This document shows, in pieces, positions 52,466 to 63,441 of a DNA stretch of 64,000 bases (its first letter is position 1; each line of letters begins with the position of its first letter). The stretch comes from Saccharomycopsis fibuligera x Saccharomycopsis cf. fibuligera. Its lineage: Eukaryota > Ascomycota > Saccharomycetes > Ascoideales > Saccharomycopsidaceae. The stretch spans positions 3,596,001-3,660,000 of the forward strand of contig CP012817.1 in the NCBI GenBank assembly GCA_001936135.1. Reading direction: 5' to 3'. Made by a program: the position numbers and the translations under genes. The notes under the pieces are model-generated. The model searched no databases, had not been told where the DNA came from, and worked only from the letters and a program-made list of their open reading frames with translations.

Positions 52466-53846
52466 TATTGTAGCACAGCTTCGTGTGTTGTTTTTGGCGA
52501 TTGTGTCAAAAGAGTGTAACTGAATCTTTATGTTTCTCGAAAGATGAGGAGGATTTACAGCGAATGACGGTTTTTTTATATCTCCAAATTTGTCGTTTTA
52601 AAGAATCGCCACAATAAAACAGCATGCAGCACTCAGCTTGATTAATGCACGATACGCAGATAGCACCTAAAATTAAGTACATATCATGGTATACATAATG
52701 CAATATGCAGACGTAGCACGGAACTTTAATTTGTATGCGGTGTTTTGCGGATTTAAAATAGATTTATTTTTAAAATCAGTTGATTACATAAAATTGATTA
52801 TGGAATCAATTAGTATTGTTTCTTTAGGACCACTCAAGTATTTAAAACCGTTTATTTTCCAACAACTATAACATATTGTGTCTTGGAAATGTTCGAGTTC
52901 TTTGGTTTACGTTCATGTTCTTCTCGATACTGATATTGCCAATGCAGAGAAGATGAAACACTCGTTTAATTGTATACAGTAATACAACAATACCTCAATT
53001 GCATACAAACAATAAACCACAAAATGCTCCTAGCAGCTCCATAAATAAAAACACTTGAATGGTATAGATCTGTATAAAACATACTTGACTCGTTATGTTT
53101 TATCTTCAGTACGCTTGCCAACGAGACATGGTTCAACATGATTCGTGATAAAATTTTTTTAACATAATCCTGTTTCTAGCCTTACCGCTAATACCTTTTT
53201 GGGTGAATTTGGTTGGTGGCTTTGATACCAAAAAAGTCCATTTTGTAACTTTCTACCGCCCAAGCTTGGACAAAAATGATAAAAGGCATATACCTACAGT
53301 TAGCTTCCGCGTAGTACGTGATCATGCACAAATATTTACTTATATGGCTTTTACCTATGTTCCAGACCATATACTTTTTTGTGGATACACTATTGACTTT
53401 GGCTTAAGGATTAGTGATGCGGACTTTTGTTTTTTTTTTCTTTTTTGAGTTCCGCCAAGAACTACATCAAGTAATTTCGTTAGCTGTCGCATCCGTAAAC
53501 TGTCACAACGTATACGAACATCTAAATATGAATGCTTACTTGATATATTGAATGCTTTTCTATTAGCTATAAAATAAGGCTAGTAATATCTGGTCTGTCA
53601 ATTGGTGGCGTCGAGAGAAACTCAGCTCTAGCTCTGGTTCTAGTGCTAGCTCTAATTCTAGCACTCGAAACTGTACTGGCACTAATGTCTCAATTATTCT
53701 GAATTTACCCAATTAATTAAATCGTTATGCAAGAAAACTGCTCAAGCATATGCCCGAACAGGGAGACTCCGCTGGCCAAGATTTTCCTTTCTTTGATAGT
53801 TTGCATGTTAACAGACTAGTAGCATTGCAGCCAAAGAGAAAAAGGG

Positions 53847-53887
<41 letters not shown>

Positions 53888-54050
53888 AAGGCGCATTTTG
53901 GAACCTCGTGGAGCATACAATTACTTTCCTAATTCTAAAATGACCAATCCACTGAGAAACTCGGAGTACAACCGCACCACACCACGCCACACCACAAGAG
54001 CTTAAAAAGAAGGAAACGCCGCCAGACCAACAAGCTATAGCTAGCTAATT

Positions 54051-54266
54051 CTAAAGCTCTTTCCAAGCAAGACATTTGATCAAAAGATCAACCTCAGCTT
54101 GTTTCCAAATAGGCAATATCGTATCGGACAATGCTTCTGCAATAGCATATATATCCGTGCCAAGGTTGAAATCTATGGAGTAAAGAACGGTCTGGATCAA
54201 TTGATCGACAACGCGTGTCTTTCTGTTGTTTCTATTCAGATTTTGTAAATACGATGAAGCATCGCC
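54051..54266 (-). pseudogene. Gene relic, C-terminal fragment
   Basis: A 71-residue frame ending in TAG has strongly protein-like composition: RNNRKTRVVDQLIQTVLYSI, then FNLGTDIYAIAEAL, SDTILPIWKQ and EVDLLIKCLAWKEL. It lacks any ATG, and a TGA lies two codons upstream of 54266. In another frame just upstream (minus strand, about 54267-54340) the translation RTFSIYKDFYVNFDVLFIDMA looks equally coding-like, so a frameshift between the two is likely. I do not recognise the protein. A 3' exon of a spliced gene is the alternative, but I find no convincing donor and branch site. Confidence 0.45.
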
Positions 54267-54442
54267 ATGTCAATAAACAACACGTCAAAATTCACATAAA
54301 AGTCTTTGTATATGGAGAATGTGCGCGGAATGTGTCATTTATCATTGCAATGAATAACAACTAAAGGTGTACAGTATTGTGAGCGTCTCTTACCGTATAG
54401 TAAACCGTACAGTTTTTCTAAGCAGCGTTGTTGCCATGCATC

Positions 54443-54478
54443 AACCTACTGTGACAATTAAACCTACTGTGACAATTA
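54443..54478. repeat. 18-bp perfect tandem duplication
   Basis: AACCTACTGTGACAATTA occurs twice in direct succession. Read directly. Confidence 0.97.
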
Positions 54479-55168
54479 ACCAAACAAGGCAAAACGTGCA
54501 ATAAAAAAAAAAAAAAGCTTCGAAATTTCTTGGATTTTCAATTTTCGATGCTTTTTAACGCACGCAACGGAAGTCAGACTGCCTTTGGAAAAATCGCGTG
54601 CTTTTCAATTTGCAGTTTATACAAGATTACTTTGTGCCCAGCTTTGGCTATTATTTGTGTTTTATTTTACTATGTAATTCAGTTTTTTTTAGTAAATTTT
54701 CGCAGCTCGTTTAGATTAGAGTAGTTGAAGGCACACATTGAATTTAATATAAGGATACATTAATGGCACGTTGTTATATTTCAAATTATCATATTGCTTT
54801 GATTCAAGAGGGCCAACCATTTTTAGTGCACTAAGACAATCTTCTTTGAATCAAGAGCGAACTGTGTAAGGGTATTTACTTTTTTTTTTCTTTGATTATA
54901 ATACTGCTTAGGGATTAAATGTCGGACATTTCGTATTATCAGCGAACATCCAATAACTGCTCATTTATACATTCACAAGGAGCATTAAAGAGATTGTAAA
55001 ATAATAAAAAAGCAGAAAAAAGCAACGTTGAGGATGTAAAAGCCAAAAAATCGAAATGTTGTGCATACGTACATATTCTTGAATAGCGTCTATACGGCTA
55101 ACAAAAGTCGATGAGACGCCTGCTGGCTAGAAAACCCACTCTTCTTAGACTTTGCCGTTCGTTCTCTT

Positions 55169-55204
<36 letters not shown>

Positions 55205-55908
55205 CGAAAGGTTTGATTTCACTTTCGAATTTTAATTTTGTTCACTTTTTCTGATACTGTTGTTTGTTATGTATGTTTGGAGCAATATCGTTACAGTATT
55301 ACGAAGCATAATCCTGCTTACTCATGTTGTTATGCGCGCATACCAAACTACAGACAAATCTATCTTCACCAAATAATACTGTTATCTTAGTGAGTCGAAT
55401 ACGGTTTTGATGTGAAATCCATTCCTTTCGACCATCGCATCAACAGCAAAGAGAAGCAAAATAATAACCCCCATGAACTAAAAATACCTAATAGGTTTTT
55501 TTCAATTTCGCCAAAGCTACTAAATAAGCAAATAATACGAAAGGGGTTCTCAATAAGTGCCTACACTCAATAAGTGTCCCCATATAATAACATTTAAACC
55601 ATTGTAATATAATTCTGAGATCAGTCCACCCAGTTCTCTTTTCTTAATTCCTGTAGGTTCCTGTTTAGAAGCTACCCTTTGAAGAGCCTAACTATTAAGT
55701 GATTTCCATTATCTTCTCGTTAATAAATTCCTACTATCTTAATGCAAGACTCTCTGGAACTCAACTATATACCCAGAAGTGCTCGTCGTTTTCTAGTTGT
55801 ACATAATTGATACACCATCGCAGAAGTCTCACTACAATTCCGTATACACTATAAATTAGTTTATAAGACAATATTTTCTATTAATCATATACAGATAAAA
55901 ATCAATCT

Positions 55909-55944
<36 letters not shown>

Positions 55945-56797
55945 ACCATGTCTATGTTGACTGTTTGTGGTCAAATCCTTAAAATACAATGCTTCCCTTT
56001 CGTTGGTTTTTGACCTTTTAGACTTAGTTTTGGCAGTATTCTAAACAAGCGGCTAACCGAAGTTACTAAGGCAATACATGAATCTTTCTTCGGTAAATCC
56101 CAGGACAACTGAGAGCCTATTATAGTGTTTATAAATCAAGAAAGACTGCAACAATTAGAAAGGCATTTTACTAATGCTCATCAGGTCCACTGTTAAAAGT
56201 TATATATAGTACAATTACATGTATAGCAATACAATACTTTGCAGGCGCGTCAACTACGGCTTTGAATTTTTATTTTTTTTTTCAGTCAATGTTTTGGTAT
56301 TTCTGTGAAGCAGACATTTGGCTAGCTGTCTGCAAAAAAAAAAAAAAAAAAAAAAAAAATCAAGAACGAAATTATGAATAAAAATTCAAATAAAATAAAT
56401 TATTATTTGGATTTAGCTCGAGTGTATCGTTATACATGCCCTTTGAAAAAGAACGAACAGTGAAATGGAATAATAATATTAATATTAACAATTATAGATT
56501 AAATATGGCAAGCAGCAGAATTGGATTGGAATAAACAAAGCTCCAAGAAATATCTATGTTGGTACTCTGTCTGAAAAAACCTTTTTTTACAGTTCCCATG
56601 TCAATGCCAATACAACCAGCCTGAAGAAGCGAATTTTTGACAGACATAGATCTGGAATATTTATCTTTAATTTATCGAGAAAAAATAAAAAACCTAAACA
56701 AAAAACTAACAAAAAACTAAACAAAAAACTAAACAAAAATTTTAAAAAAAGAACAAATTATGCAATTGAAACGGCCATCAACAAGTCACAGACAAAC

Positions 56798-58567
56798 TCA
56801 AGCTTGAGTGCTCTTGTTATTGGTACTGTCAGCAGGGGCGTTGCCTGGAGTAAAAATACCCTCGTTGCTTTGGCCATTAGTAGCGGCACCAGCGCCAACT
56901 TGCTCTTCTTGAACATTACCCTTTTCATTGATTGAAGATTCCTTGTTAGAGCTAGATTGCACATCTTCAATTTGCAAATCAGTTTGCTTTTCATCATCGT
57001 AAATACCCAAGTCTTCAGTGTATTCCTTAATTTGTTGTAATGACAACTTAGGCAAATGAGAAGCAACCCTGAATGGGAAAGTTTTGTCCAAATGAGCTTT
57101 GGCAAAAATGATGTCAATTTCTTCCAAAGTTCTACCAGTGGTTTCTGGGTAGAAAAAGAAGATGATTGGAACAAAAATGAAGTTCATAAGAGAAAAGAAC
57201 AAATAAGCGCCCCAGCCAGCATCCTGAACAAAAATTGGAGTAAACATCACGACAGCAAAATTAGAGATCCAGTTAGTACAAGTAGAAACAGCAGTACCAA
57301 CAGTTCTAGTTCTCATAGAGTTAATTTCTGGTGGATAGACCCATGGTAATTGCAAAATGGTACAACCGAAGAAAGTAATGAACAAGAACAAACCAACAGC
57401 GGCACCTTTAGCATTTTCCGATCCACCAGCAGCCAAACATGCCATAGTAATAAGGAAAGCGACACCTTGACCACCAGCGCCAACCAAAAACATCCATCTT
57501 CTACCAACTTTATCAACAATGAAAAAAGCAGGAATAGAAGCAAGGAAATAGACTGTAGAGAAAACCCCACCCAAAATTTGAGACAACTTGTAATCCAAAC
57601 CAATGGAACCATTGAAAAGCACAGTAGAATAGTAAATAGCTGCATTACAGCCAGTAAATTGTTGGAAGAATTGAGTAGATGCGCCAATAATCATTCTTTG
57701 AAAGTTAGCAGTTTTTCCACTATCCATCATTTCTTTAAAGCCAACTTGACCAGCATTATCATATCTTTCAACACCTTCACTGATGACGGACAACTCAGAG
57801 AGAACAAAATCATGGTTTGGATCCAAATCTTCAATGTGACCCAAAATAAGCTTTGACTCCTCTGGTCTGCCAGCAGCCACCAACCATCTTGGAGATTCTG
57901 GCAAAACAATGATACCAAACAAAAGAACAAGAGAAAAGAAAGCTTGGAAAGCAATTGGAAATCTCCAAGCAACAGAGCTTTCATCATAAGCAATACCGAA
58001 ATCCAACCAATAGGCAATAAAAGTGCCAAAGGCGACAGTACTACCTTCAATATAAACCAATCTACCTCTGTTTTCTGGTCTAGACATTTCGGATTGCCAA
58101 ACTGGAATGGTAGCGGTATTCATACCGTTACCAATACCGGTAATAACTCTACCAACTACGAATTGGCCCAAACCCCAATTTTGTCTGAAGGCAGCAGTGG
58201 AAATAACAGTACCGACAGTAATAATTATAGCCCCAATGATAATCACTGGTTTTCTTCCTAATTTCTCCCCTCTGAACAAGGCAAACAAGGCACCAAAAAA
58301 ACAACCAATTTCATAACAAGAAACAACCGCACCTTGAATAACAGTAGCATGTCTATCATCATCACCATGGGATTTTGTACCAGGAAATTCATCGTTGAAT
58401 TGATGACCAGTGATAAGAGAACCCATAACACCCTGATCGTAACCGAAAAGGGAAAACCCAACTGCACCAATAATAGTGACAAACACTCTGAGCGGTCTGC
58501 CCCTTAAACCTGCGGTGCTAGTTCTATTCACTAGGGAGTCGACCCAACCGGTAGCTGAAACACCCAT
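56798..58567 (-). CDS. STL1: Stl1 glycerol/H+ symporter (sugar-porter MFS)
   Basis: A 589-residue plasma-membrane transporter. Stl1 imports glycerol with protons and is induced by osmotic stress and on non-fermentable carbon in S. cerevisiae. Close likeness runs along the whole length: GFSLFGYDQGVMGSLITG, DDRHATVIQGAVVSCYEIGCF, IPVWQSEMSRPENRGRLV, FGTFIAYWLDFG, PESPRWL near 223, STQFFQQFTGCNAAIYYSTVLF, GAAVGLFLFITFFG and PETTGRTLEEIDIIFAKAH near 474. Twelve transmembrane segments are expected. The C-terminal tail after VASHLPKLSLQQIKEY is longer and Asn/Gln/Ser-rich. Codon use is highly biased (Leu almost only TTG) and I saw no CTG codon in the part I read codon by codon, which suggests strong expression. 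ATG at 58567. Confidence 0.95.
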   Translation of the reverse strand: MGVSATGWVDSLVNRTSTAGLRGRPLRVFVTIIGAVGFSLFGYDQGVMGSLITGHQFNDEFPGTKSHGDDDRHATVIQGAVVSCYEIGCFFGALFALFRGEKLGRKPVIIIGAIIITVGTVISTAAFRQNWGLGQFVVGRVITGIGNGMNTATIPVWQSEMSRPENRGRLVYIEGSTVAFGTFIAYWLDFGIAYDESSVAWRFPIAFQAFFSLVLLFGIIVLPESPRWLVAAGRPEESKLILGHIEDLDPNHDFVLSELSVISEGVERYDNAGQVGFKEMMDSGKTANFQRMIIGASTQFFQQFTGCNAAIYYSTVLFNGSIGLDYKLSQILGGVFSTVYFLASIPAFFIVDKVGRRWMFLVGAGGQGVAFLITMACLAAGGSENAKGAAVGLFLFITFFGCTILQLPWVYPPEINSMRTRTVGTAVSTCTNWISNFAVVMFTPIFVQDAGWGAYLFFSLMNFIFVPIIFFFYPETTGRTLEEIDIIFAKAHLDKTFPFRVASHLPKLSLQQIKEYTEDLGIYDDEKQTDLQIEDVQSSSNKESSINEKGNVQEEQVGAGAATNGQSNEGIFTPGNAPADSTNNKSTQA

Positions 58568-59889
58568 ATTCTTGAATTATAGCTTGATTTTTGGTATATA
58601 TATTTGTGTAACAGTAAAGATATGCGTGAAAAAAAAAAGGTATAAAGGTAAAGGTGAATATAGCAGGGTATATATAATAGACGCTATAGAAAAAAGGAAG
58701 CAAAACCTAAGTTTATAAAAAGTCTGGAGAAAAGGAGGAGAATCTACCCTTTTAAAATATATTTTTTTCTCTGAGGCAGCCTAAAGCATTCAGGGCATCC
58801 AAAGAGTCCTAAAGCTGCCCTAATATTGGAATTAGTTTAGTGCCAAGAATTACGGAATGGACACAGTTGTTTAAGCGCCAGCTTTGGTATGTCTTGAACC
58901 GCGGAGTCTACTCCAAATGGACCATTTGGGAAGCGCCAAGCTAGTCTATTACATCACAGACACGCTAGCTGTGCCATTTGCACTCGCTTTGCTGGAAGAA
59001 AATTTTTTTAGCTTTTCGACCATCATTACCGCCTTGACCAAAACGGTAATTCAGTATCATTAGTTTTAGTTCTAAGGGTGCTACTACCAGATGTGCTTGT
59101 CTCGGAGTATAGGGGCTGGACACACTCCACGGAGTGGTACCTAAGGGAACACTCAGCTCCGGGATGACGATACTTACTGCGGTACGCACACCACCAAGAG
59201 CCATGGCAGGTACAAAATCGTGTAAGCCCAGTAATTGCTGATTTCAATGACTAGCCAAGTTTCTGAAACTGGACTTATTTTGCTCTTCTATTGTTGAATA
59301 ACTGTTTGGGGTAACTATTATATCATCTTCAGAGAAAAAATTTCTCTAGTGCCAATACTTAAGTAACAATGCATGCAAAAATCAGTCACTGTTTTTTCCT
59401 TTGGCCGGGCCCTATGATATCATCGCATGCGGCGAAGCACGTTAGAAACTCTTCACTAGTCTGCATGCACATGCGGAAAAATGCCGGGGTACATGCTTAC
59501 ATAATATATTACGCGAGCCATTCTTGCGGTTGGTGTTGGGCGCGACCTGTTACTATTGTTATGACTCCAAGTCTTACTGATATTAGCCCATATTCCAATA
59601 ATTTGTACCACTCTTAGACGATAAGAAAATACGCATTAGATTTCGTGTGACTAGCATACTGTAGCATGTCAGGGAAAAAAGAAAAATCATAACAAAAACA
59701 ATCAAAAAAACAGACAAAAGTGAAGGAAAGCTAAGATCAACATAAACAACAAAATGAATAACAAGAACAAGCAGAAAAACAAGAAAGTATACAGAGAACC
59801 GGGTAGTATAGTAAATAGTTGAACACAGAAAAAGAAGAGAAGACAATGTGAAGGGTAATAAAAAGAGTATAAATGCTAGTAGAAAGCTT

Positions 59890-59929
<40 letters not shown>

Positions 59930-60337
59930 CAAAAGACTTGAAAAAGGATCTGATCGTGAATGAATGTGGCGTACCAACGCGAAAAAAATGAGTCGAAATA
60001 AAGGGTAGTAACGGTTATGCAATAAGCAAAATCAAATGAAAGAAAAAGAAAAGAAAAGTAAGAACAGAAACAAGTTGGAGGTGAAAATGCGACGGAACAT
60101 AACCAAGTTATGAACCAAACAATAAGAATGTAAACAAAGGAAAAAAAAAAAGAGAAAGAAAAAGAGAAAAAAGAAAATAAAATAAAACAGGACTGCAAGA
60201 ATACAATTCGGTAATTCACAATAATATAAAAATAACATTTGCACATCATCCATGATAGATGCAAAGCAACAAAGAAAAAACAAGGGGGAAACAAAACGAA
60301 GATAATAAACAATATTTTGGAGCTTATAATCAATCAA
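58568..60337. other. Intergenic region, STL1 promoter
   Basis: A 1.8-kb region between tandem minus-strand genes. The STL1-proximal part has a palindrome with flanking repeats (58873-58938), a second inverted repeat CACTCC-AC-GGAGTG at 59123-59136 and a stress-element-like AGGGG at about 59111-59115. A T38 tract lies at 59892-59929 and A-rich sequence follows to 60330. No gene was seen. Confidence 0.6.
58873..58938. promoter_or_regulatory. Palindrome flanked by direct repeats upstream of STL1
   Basis: The perfect inverted repeat CCAAATGG-A-CCATTTGG (58913-58929) sits about 350 bases upstream of the STL1 ATG. It has AAGCGCCA directly repeated on each side (58873-58880 and 58931-58938). The left arm contains CTCCAA, the Adr1 half-site form TTGGAG on the other strand. 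Adr1 controls glycerol and other non-fermentable carbon genes in S. cerevisiae. Motif-based only. Confidence 0.4.
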
Positions 60338-62797
60338 TCAATCAACATCGTCAATGTCAACTGTTTCAGGAACAGGCTTTGGTGGACCATAGTACGGTTT
60401 TTTTATCGCATTGATATTTGGCTTCAAAATCATAGAGCTAGACCCAGAAAAAAACCCGCTATTATCTGTTATTGCTAAGTTCTTCTCATTGCTAGGTAGT
60501 GCAGGTACTGAAGCCGACATTGACTCTCCGGGAGCATGCGATTTTCTGTTGAACAAACTGAATGATCCAAATATTGAGGACGATGGAGACGTAGATGAGG
60601 TGTCTGACATACCGCTACTGCCAAGTGTGATTGCTTTTAATTCGTTATTTTTGCTTTGTGATGTAGTTGATGATGGGTCTTTAATAATAAGTGGATTTGA
60701 TGTATTAATAGGGTGTGCAGTTGGATGTTTGAAAAAAGAAGGTTGCTTAATGAACATGGAGCCAGTATACAAGGAATTGTTAGCTTTAATAGAATATGCT
60801 GAATTATTACTGCCGCCGCTAATAGCGGTCGATGATTCGTCATTGCCGCCACGGACGTATTTTCCATCGTAAAAGCTAGCTGTTCCATAATTGCCATAGT
60901 TATTGAATTTTCCATCATTGGTTTCGTCAGTGAGGTTCGTTTCATCTCCTTCATCAATATACCTTTCCCTTCTAGGACTTACCACTTCGTTTCTGGAACT
61001 TACTCTCGACAAAGAATTGGAGGAAATCAATGGACTCTTTTGGTATGAGTGTGATTTCTTGAGTTTGTTTTGCGATGTAGAATGTTTGACACTTTGACGT
61101 AATTCATGTTCGACTTCTTTGGCATTTTCAAAAGCATGTAATAAATATGGCATTTCATCTTGCAAAGTAGAACGCCCACTGGTACCGTAAAAATTATCTC
61201 TTGAAGTAGATCTACTCATACCAAGAGTAGCAGATGAAGATAATGATGTTTGTGGTTTATGAGCTTTACCGTATTTTGTTCTACTTTCCAAATGGTGGGG
61301 TGTTTGTGACTGTAATGGTGGTCTAGAAGCGTGTCGAGCATGCTGATGGAGTTGATGATCAAACTCTTCCTCAGATTCATACAATGTGTCATTATCAAAG
61401 TTAGCACTATTGGTTGGCGAAGAGTAGTCTGTGTGTGCTGAGCTGGTGTTGGACCGTGTATGTGAAGTATAAGCTTTGTGAGGGGTTTGACCATGATCAA
61501 CGGAGATATTCGCTATACTATCATCTTCTTCTTCCTCAATGGTGGTATCAGCAGCAGCGTCGATATCATCGCCATCATCAGCATAATCTGCAGCATCAAC
61601 ATCAGCAGCTGCAGCTGCGGCAGCAGCCGCATTAGCGGAGGTGGCATTATTTGCAGTAGCAGAGTTACTTGGTTTCAAGTCTGGGTCGTATACTTCTTTC
61701 ATCAAGGCATCAAACATTTTTTCTAAGTCACCAATAACTGCTAAACATTCATTAATTTCTTCTGATTCTTGGCTTTGTTGTGCCTCATCGAGCTGATTTA
61801 ATATTGTCACCACGAACTCTTTGTAACCCTCGATAGTTGCGGCTAAGTCGTTTGATATTATTGGATGATTAGCTCCAATTATGCTATTGGCGTCGCTTTC
61901 CTTGCCATCTTCCGAGCTTCCATAGGCACTGGTTTTGAAATCGTCTAAAAGTCCTTCGAGGTCAGAGCCCATAATGATCAATTTTGCTTTGGAATAACTG
62001 ATATTAATTCGTTCACTAAGTTGGTTCTTTAGCTCAATTACTTTCAATGAAAGATTCGTAAGCACCACTCCGGCATCACTCACATACTGCATAGGAGTGA
62101 AGGACGTTACCAATTTGTTGATATCTATTATTGATGTATTTAGCTCGTAGAGTACTTGATGATACTCTAAATCTTTTTTGACCACGGTTTTGGCAATATT
62201 GGTATCAAAAGACCGCGTTTTGTCTTCATGTTGCTCATTTTTGCTTTTATAGGATTTTTTAAATCTTTTGTAGTTTTGTTTGATGGTTAATTGAATTGTT
62301 TTTTCTAATGCTATGAATTCCCAGCCAGTGGAAATTTTATGTAGCAAATTACTCAACTCAATCAGTACCGTGAAAGCTTTGTTTATGTACTTTATTAAAG
62401 GTTTATCGGATAGGGGAAGACTCCGGAGTACCAATTGCAAAGACAGCGCGGTGATATCATTGCTTGCAATTAGGGAAAGAATCGGGTCATTGTATTCGGC
62501 ATATTCATCCTCTTGTTCGTTTGTAAACTTGATATTGTCGTCACCGTTCTCAAGATAGTCGTCGTCGCCATAGGTCATCTTAACGGGACTCTCTTGCACA
62601 TAATCATCATAATTTGAGTTAGGCAGACTATTGGTATTAGCAATATCTAACTTTGAGTAGCCATGGTTTTTGCTTTGACTGTCGTGGCCAAAAGAAGAAA
62701 AACTGCTATTGCGGCTATGCGGATCTGAATTTGGCCTCAAAAGGGTTTCTAAAGATGATGGCCTTAGAGATGTTGAAGTGGAAGACAAGTCTGACAT
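60338..62797 (-). CDS. Uncharacterised protein with helical N-terminal domain
   Basis: An 819-residue protein I cannot name with confidence. A Ser-rich start is followed by an acidic patch and then a helical domain at about 105-390 (DPILSLIASNDITALSLQLVLRSL; KPLIKYINKAFTVLIELSNL; YKEFVVTILNQLDEAQ). An Ala/Asp-rich run lies near 390-430, and the second half is Ser/Asn/His-rich and probably disordered, ending KPYYGPPKPVPETVDIDDVD. No membrane segment or catalytic motif is visible. The N-terminal helical pattern reminds me of Mdm36, a mitochondrial cortical-anchor factor, but I could not verify this and give no symbol. ATG at 62797. A real gene by length and composition. Confidence 0.75.
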   Translation of the reverse strand: MSDLSSTSTSLRPSSLETLLRPNSDPHSRNSSFSSFGHDSQSKNHGYSKLDIANTNSLPNSNYDDYVQESPVKMTYGDDDYLENGDDNIKFTNEQEDEYAEYNDPILSLIASNDITALSLQLVLRSLPLSDKPLIKYINKAFTVLIELSNLLHKISTGWEFIALEKTIQLTIKQNYKRFKKSYKSKNEQHEDKTRSFDTNIAKTVVKKDLEYHQVLYELNTSIIDINKLVTSFTPMQYVSDAGVVLTNLSLKVIELKNQLSERINISYSKAKLIIMGSDLEGLLDDFKTSAYGSSEDGKESDANSIIGANHPIISNDLAATIEGYKEFVVTILNQLDEAQQSQESEEINECLAVIGDLEKMFDALMKEVYDPDLKPSNSATANNATSANAAAAAAAAADVDAADYADDGDDIDAAADTTIEEEEDDSIANISVDHGQTPHKAYTSHTRSNTSSAHTDYSSPTNSANFDNDTLYESEEEFDHQLHQHARHASRPPLQSQTPHHLESRTKYGKAHKPQTSLSSSATLGMSRSTSRDNFYGTSGRSTLQDEMPYLLHAFENAKEVEHELRQSVKHSTSQNKLKKSHSYQKSPLISSNSLSRVSSRNEVVSPRRERYIDEGDETNLTDETNDGKFNNYGNYGTASFYDGKYVRGGNDESSTAISGGSNNSAYSIKANNSLYTGSMFIKQPSFFKHPTAHPINTSNPLIIKDPSSTTSQSKNNELKAITLGSSGMSDTSSTSPSSSIFGSFSLFNRKSHAPGESMSASVPALPSNEKNLAITDNSGFFSGSSSMILKPNINAIKKPYYGPPKPVPETVDIDDVD

Positions 62798-63441
62798 TTC
62801 GGTTTATTTAGTGATACTTTCTTGTTTGGATGCCCTATTAATTTTAAGCTGAATGTTCCTCTATTATATAGATCTAGAAAAAAGTAGAAAGTATTGGAGA
62901 GGTGGGGTGGAGAAAAGTGGGTGTATATGAATATCAGTATGCTAATCCCGAGACTTATTGTAGATAATCAGAATCCGTGAAATGTAATGATGTATTCAAG
63001 CAGTGAATATTATTTCACCGGAGTTAAAATGAAAAGAAATAAAGGAAGACCAAGGGATCTGGAAAGGTAGGTGGCTCTGGGCAGCCGTCACTAGCGTGGT
63101 TGGTAGTGGTATTGGAGCAGTAAAATAAACGGTGATTTCGTCTTCGTTGCGTGGGTAAGTCTCTAGGGAAGAAGAAAAGAACAAAGTTAAAAAAATGCAC
63201 TAAGAAAGAAAAGAAAAAACAAACAAAATCGTTCGATCATAAACAGTCACGTGAAAAATTATTAGATGCTTTTTTGAGATAAAAGTTTATTAATTTCCTG
63301 ATTGGGTAAAAAATGCAGATAGATACATATAATTACAGAAACAAGAAGTCAACATGATATCAATTATTAGATGCAAAGTAAAACACAGACGATATATATA
63401 TATATATATATATGTGTGTGTAAAGTAAAACAGTATAAAGC
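62798..63441. other. Intergenic region with (AT)n(GT)n
   Basis: A 644-base region between two minus-strand genes. An (AT)n run followed by (GT)n lies at 63392-63421, next to the C1-THF synthase stop. No gene was seen. Confidence 0.6.

Larger units (their letters stand above)
52466..56797. other. 4.3-kb gene-poor region with relics and A-tracts
   Basis: No intact gene is supported between the GPI-protein start and the STL1 stop. The region contains a 71-codon relic (54051-54266), an ATG-less open frame (about 53170-53448), a Ser-rich repeat at 53620-53665, an 18-base tandem duplication (54443-54478) and four long A runs on the + strand (53847-53885, 55170-55202, 55914-55943, 56334-56359). Such clutter suggests decayed genes or insertions. 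Confidence 0.6.

Noticed and set aside
57350-57856. 168-codon + strand open frame
   Set aside because: Antisense to STL1; its apparent quality comes from the extreme codon bias of STL1.
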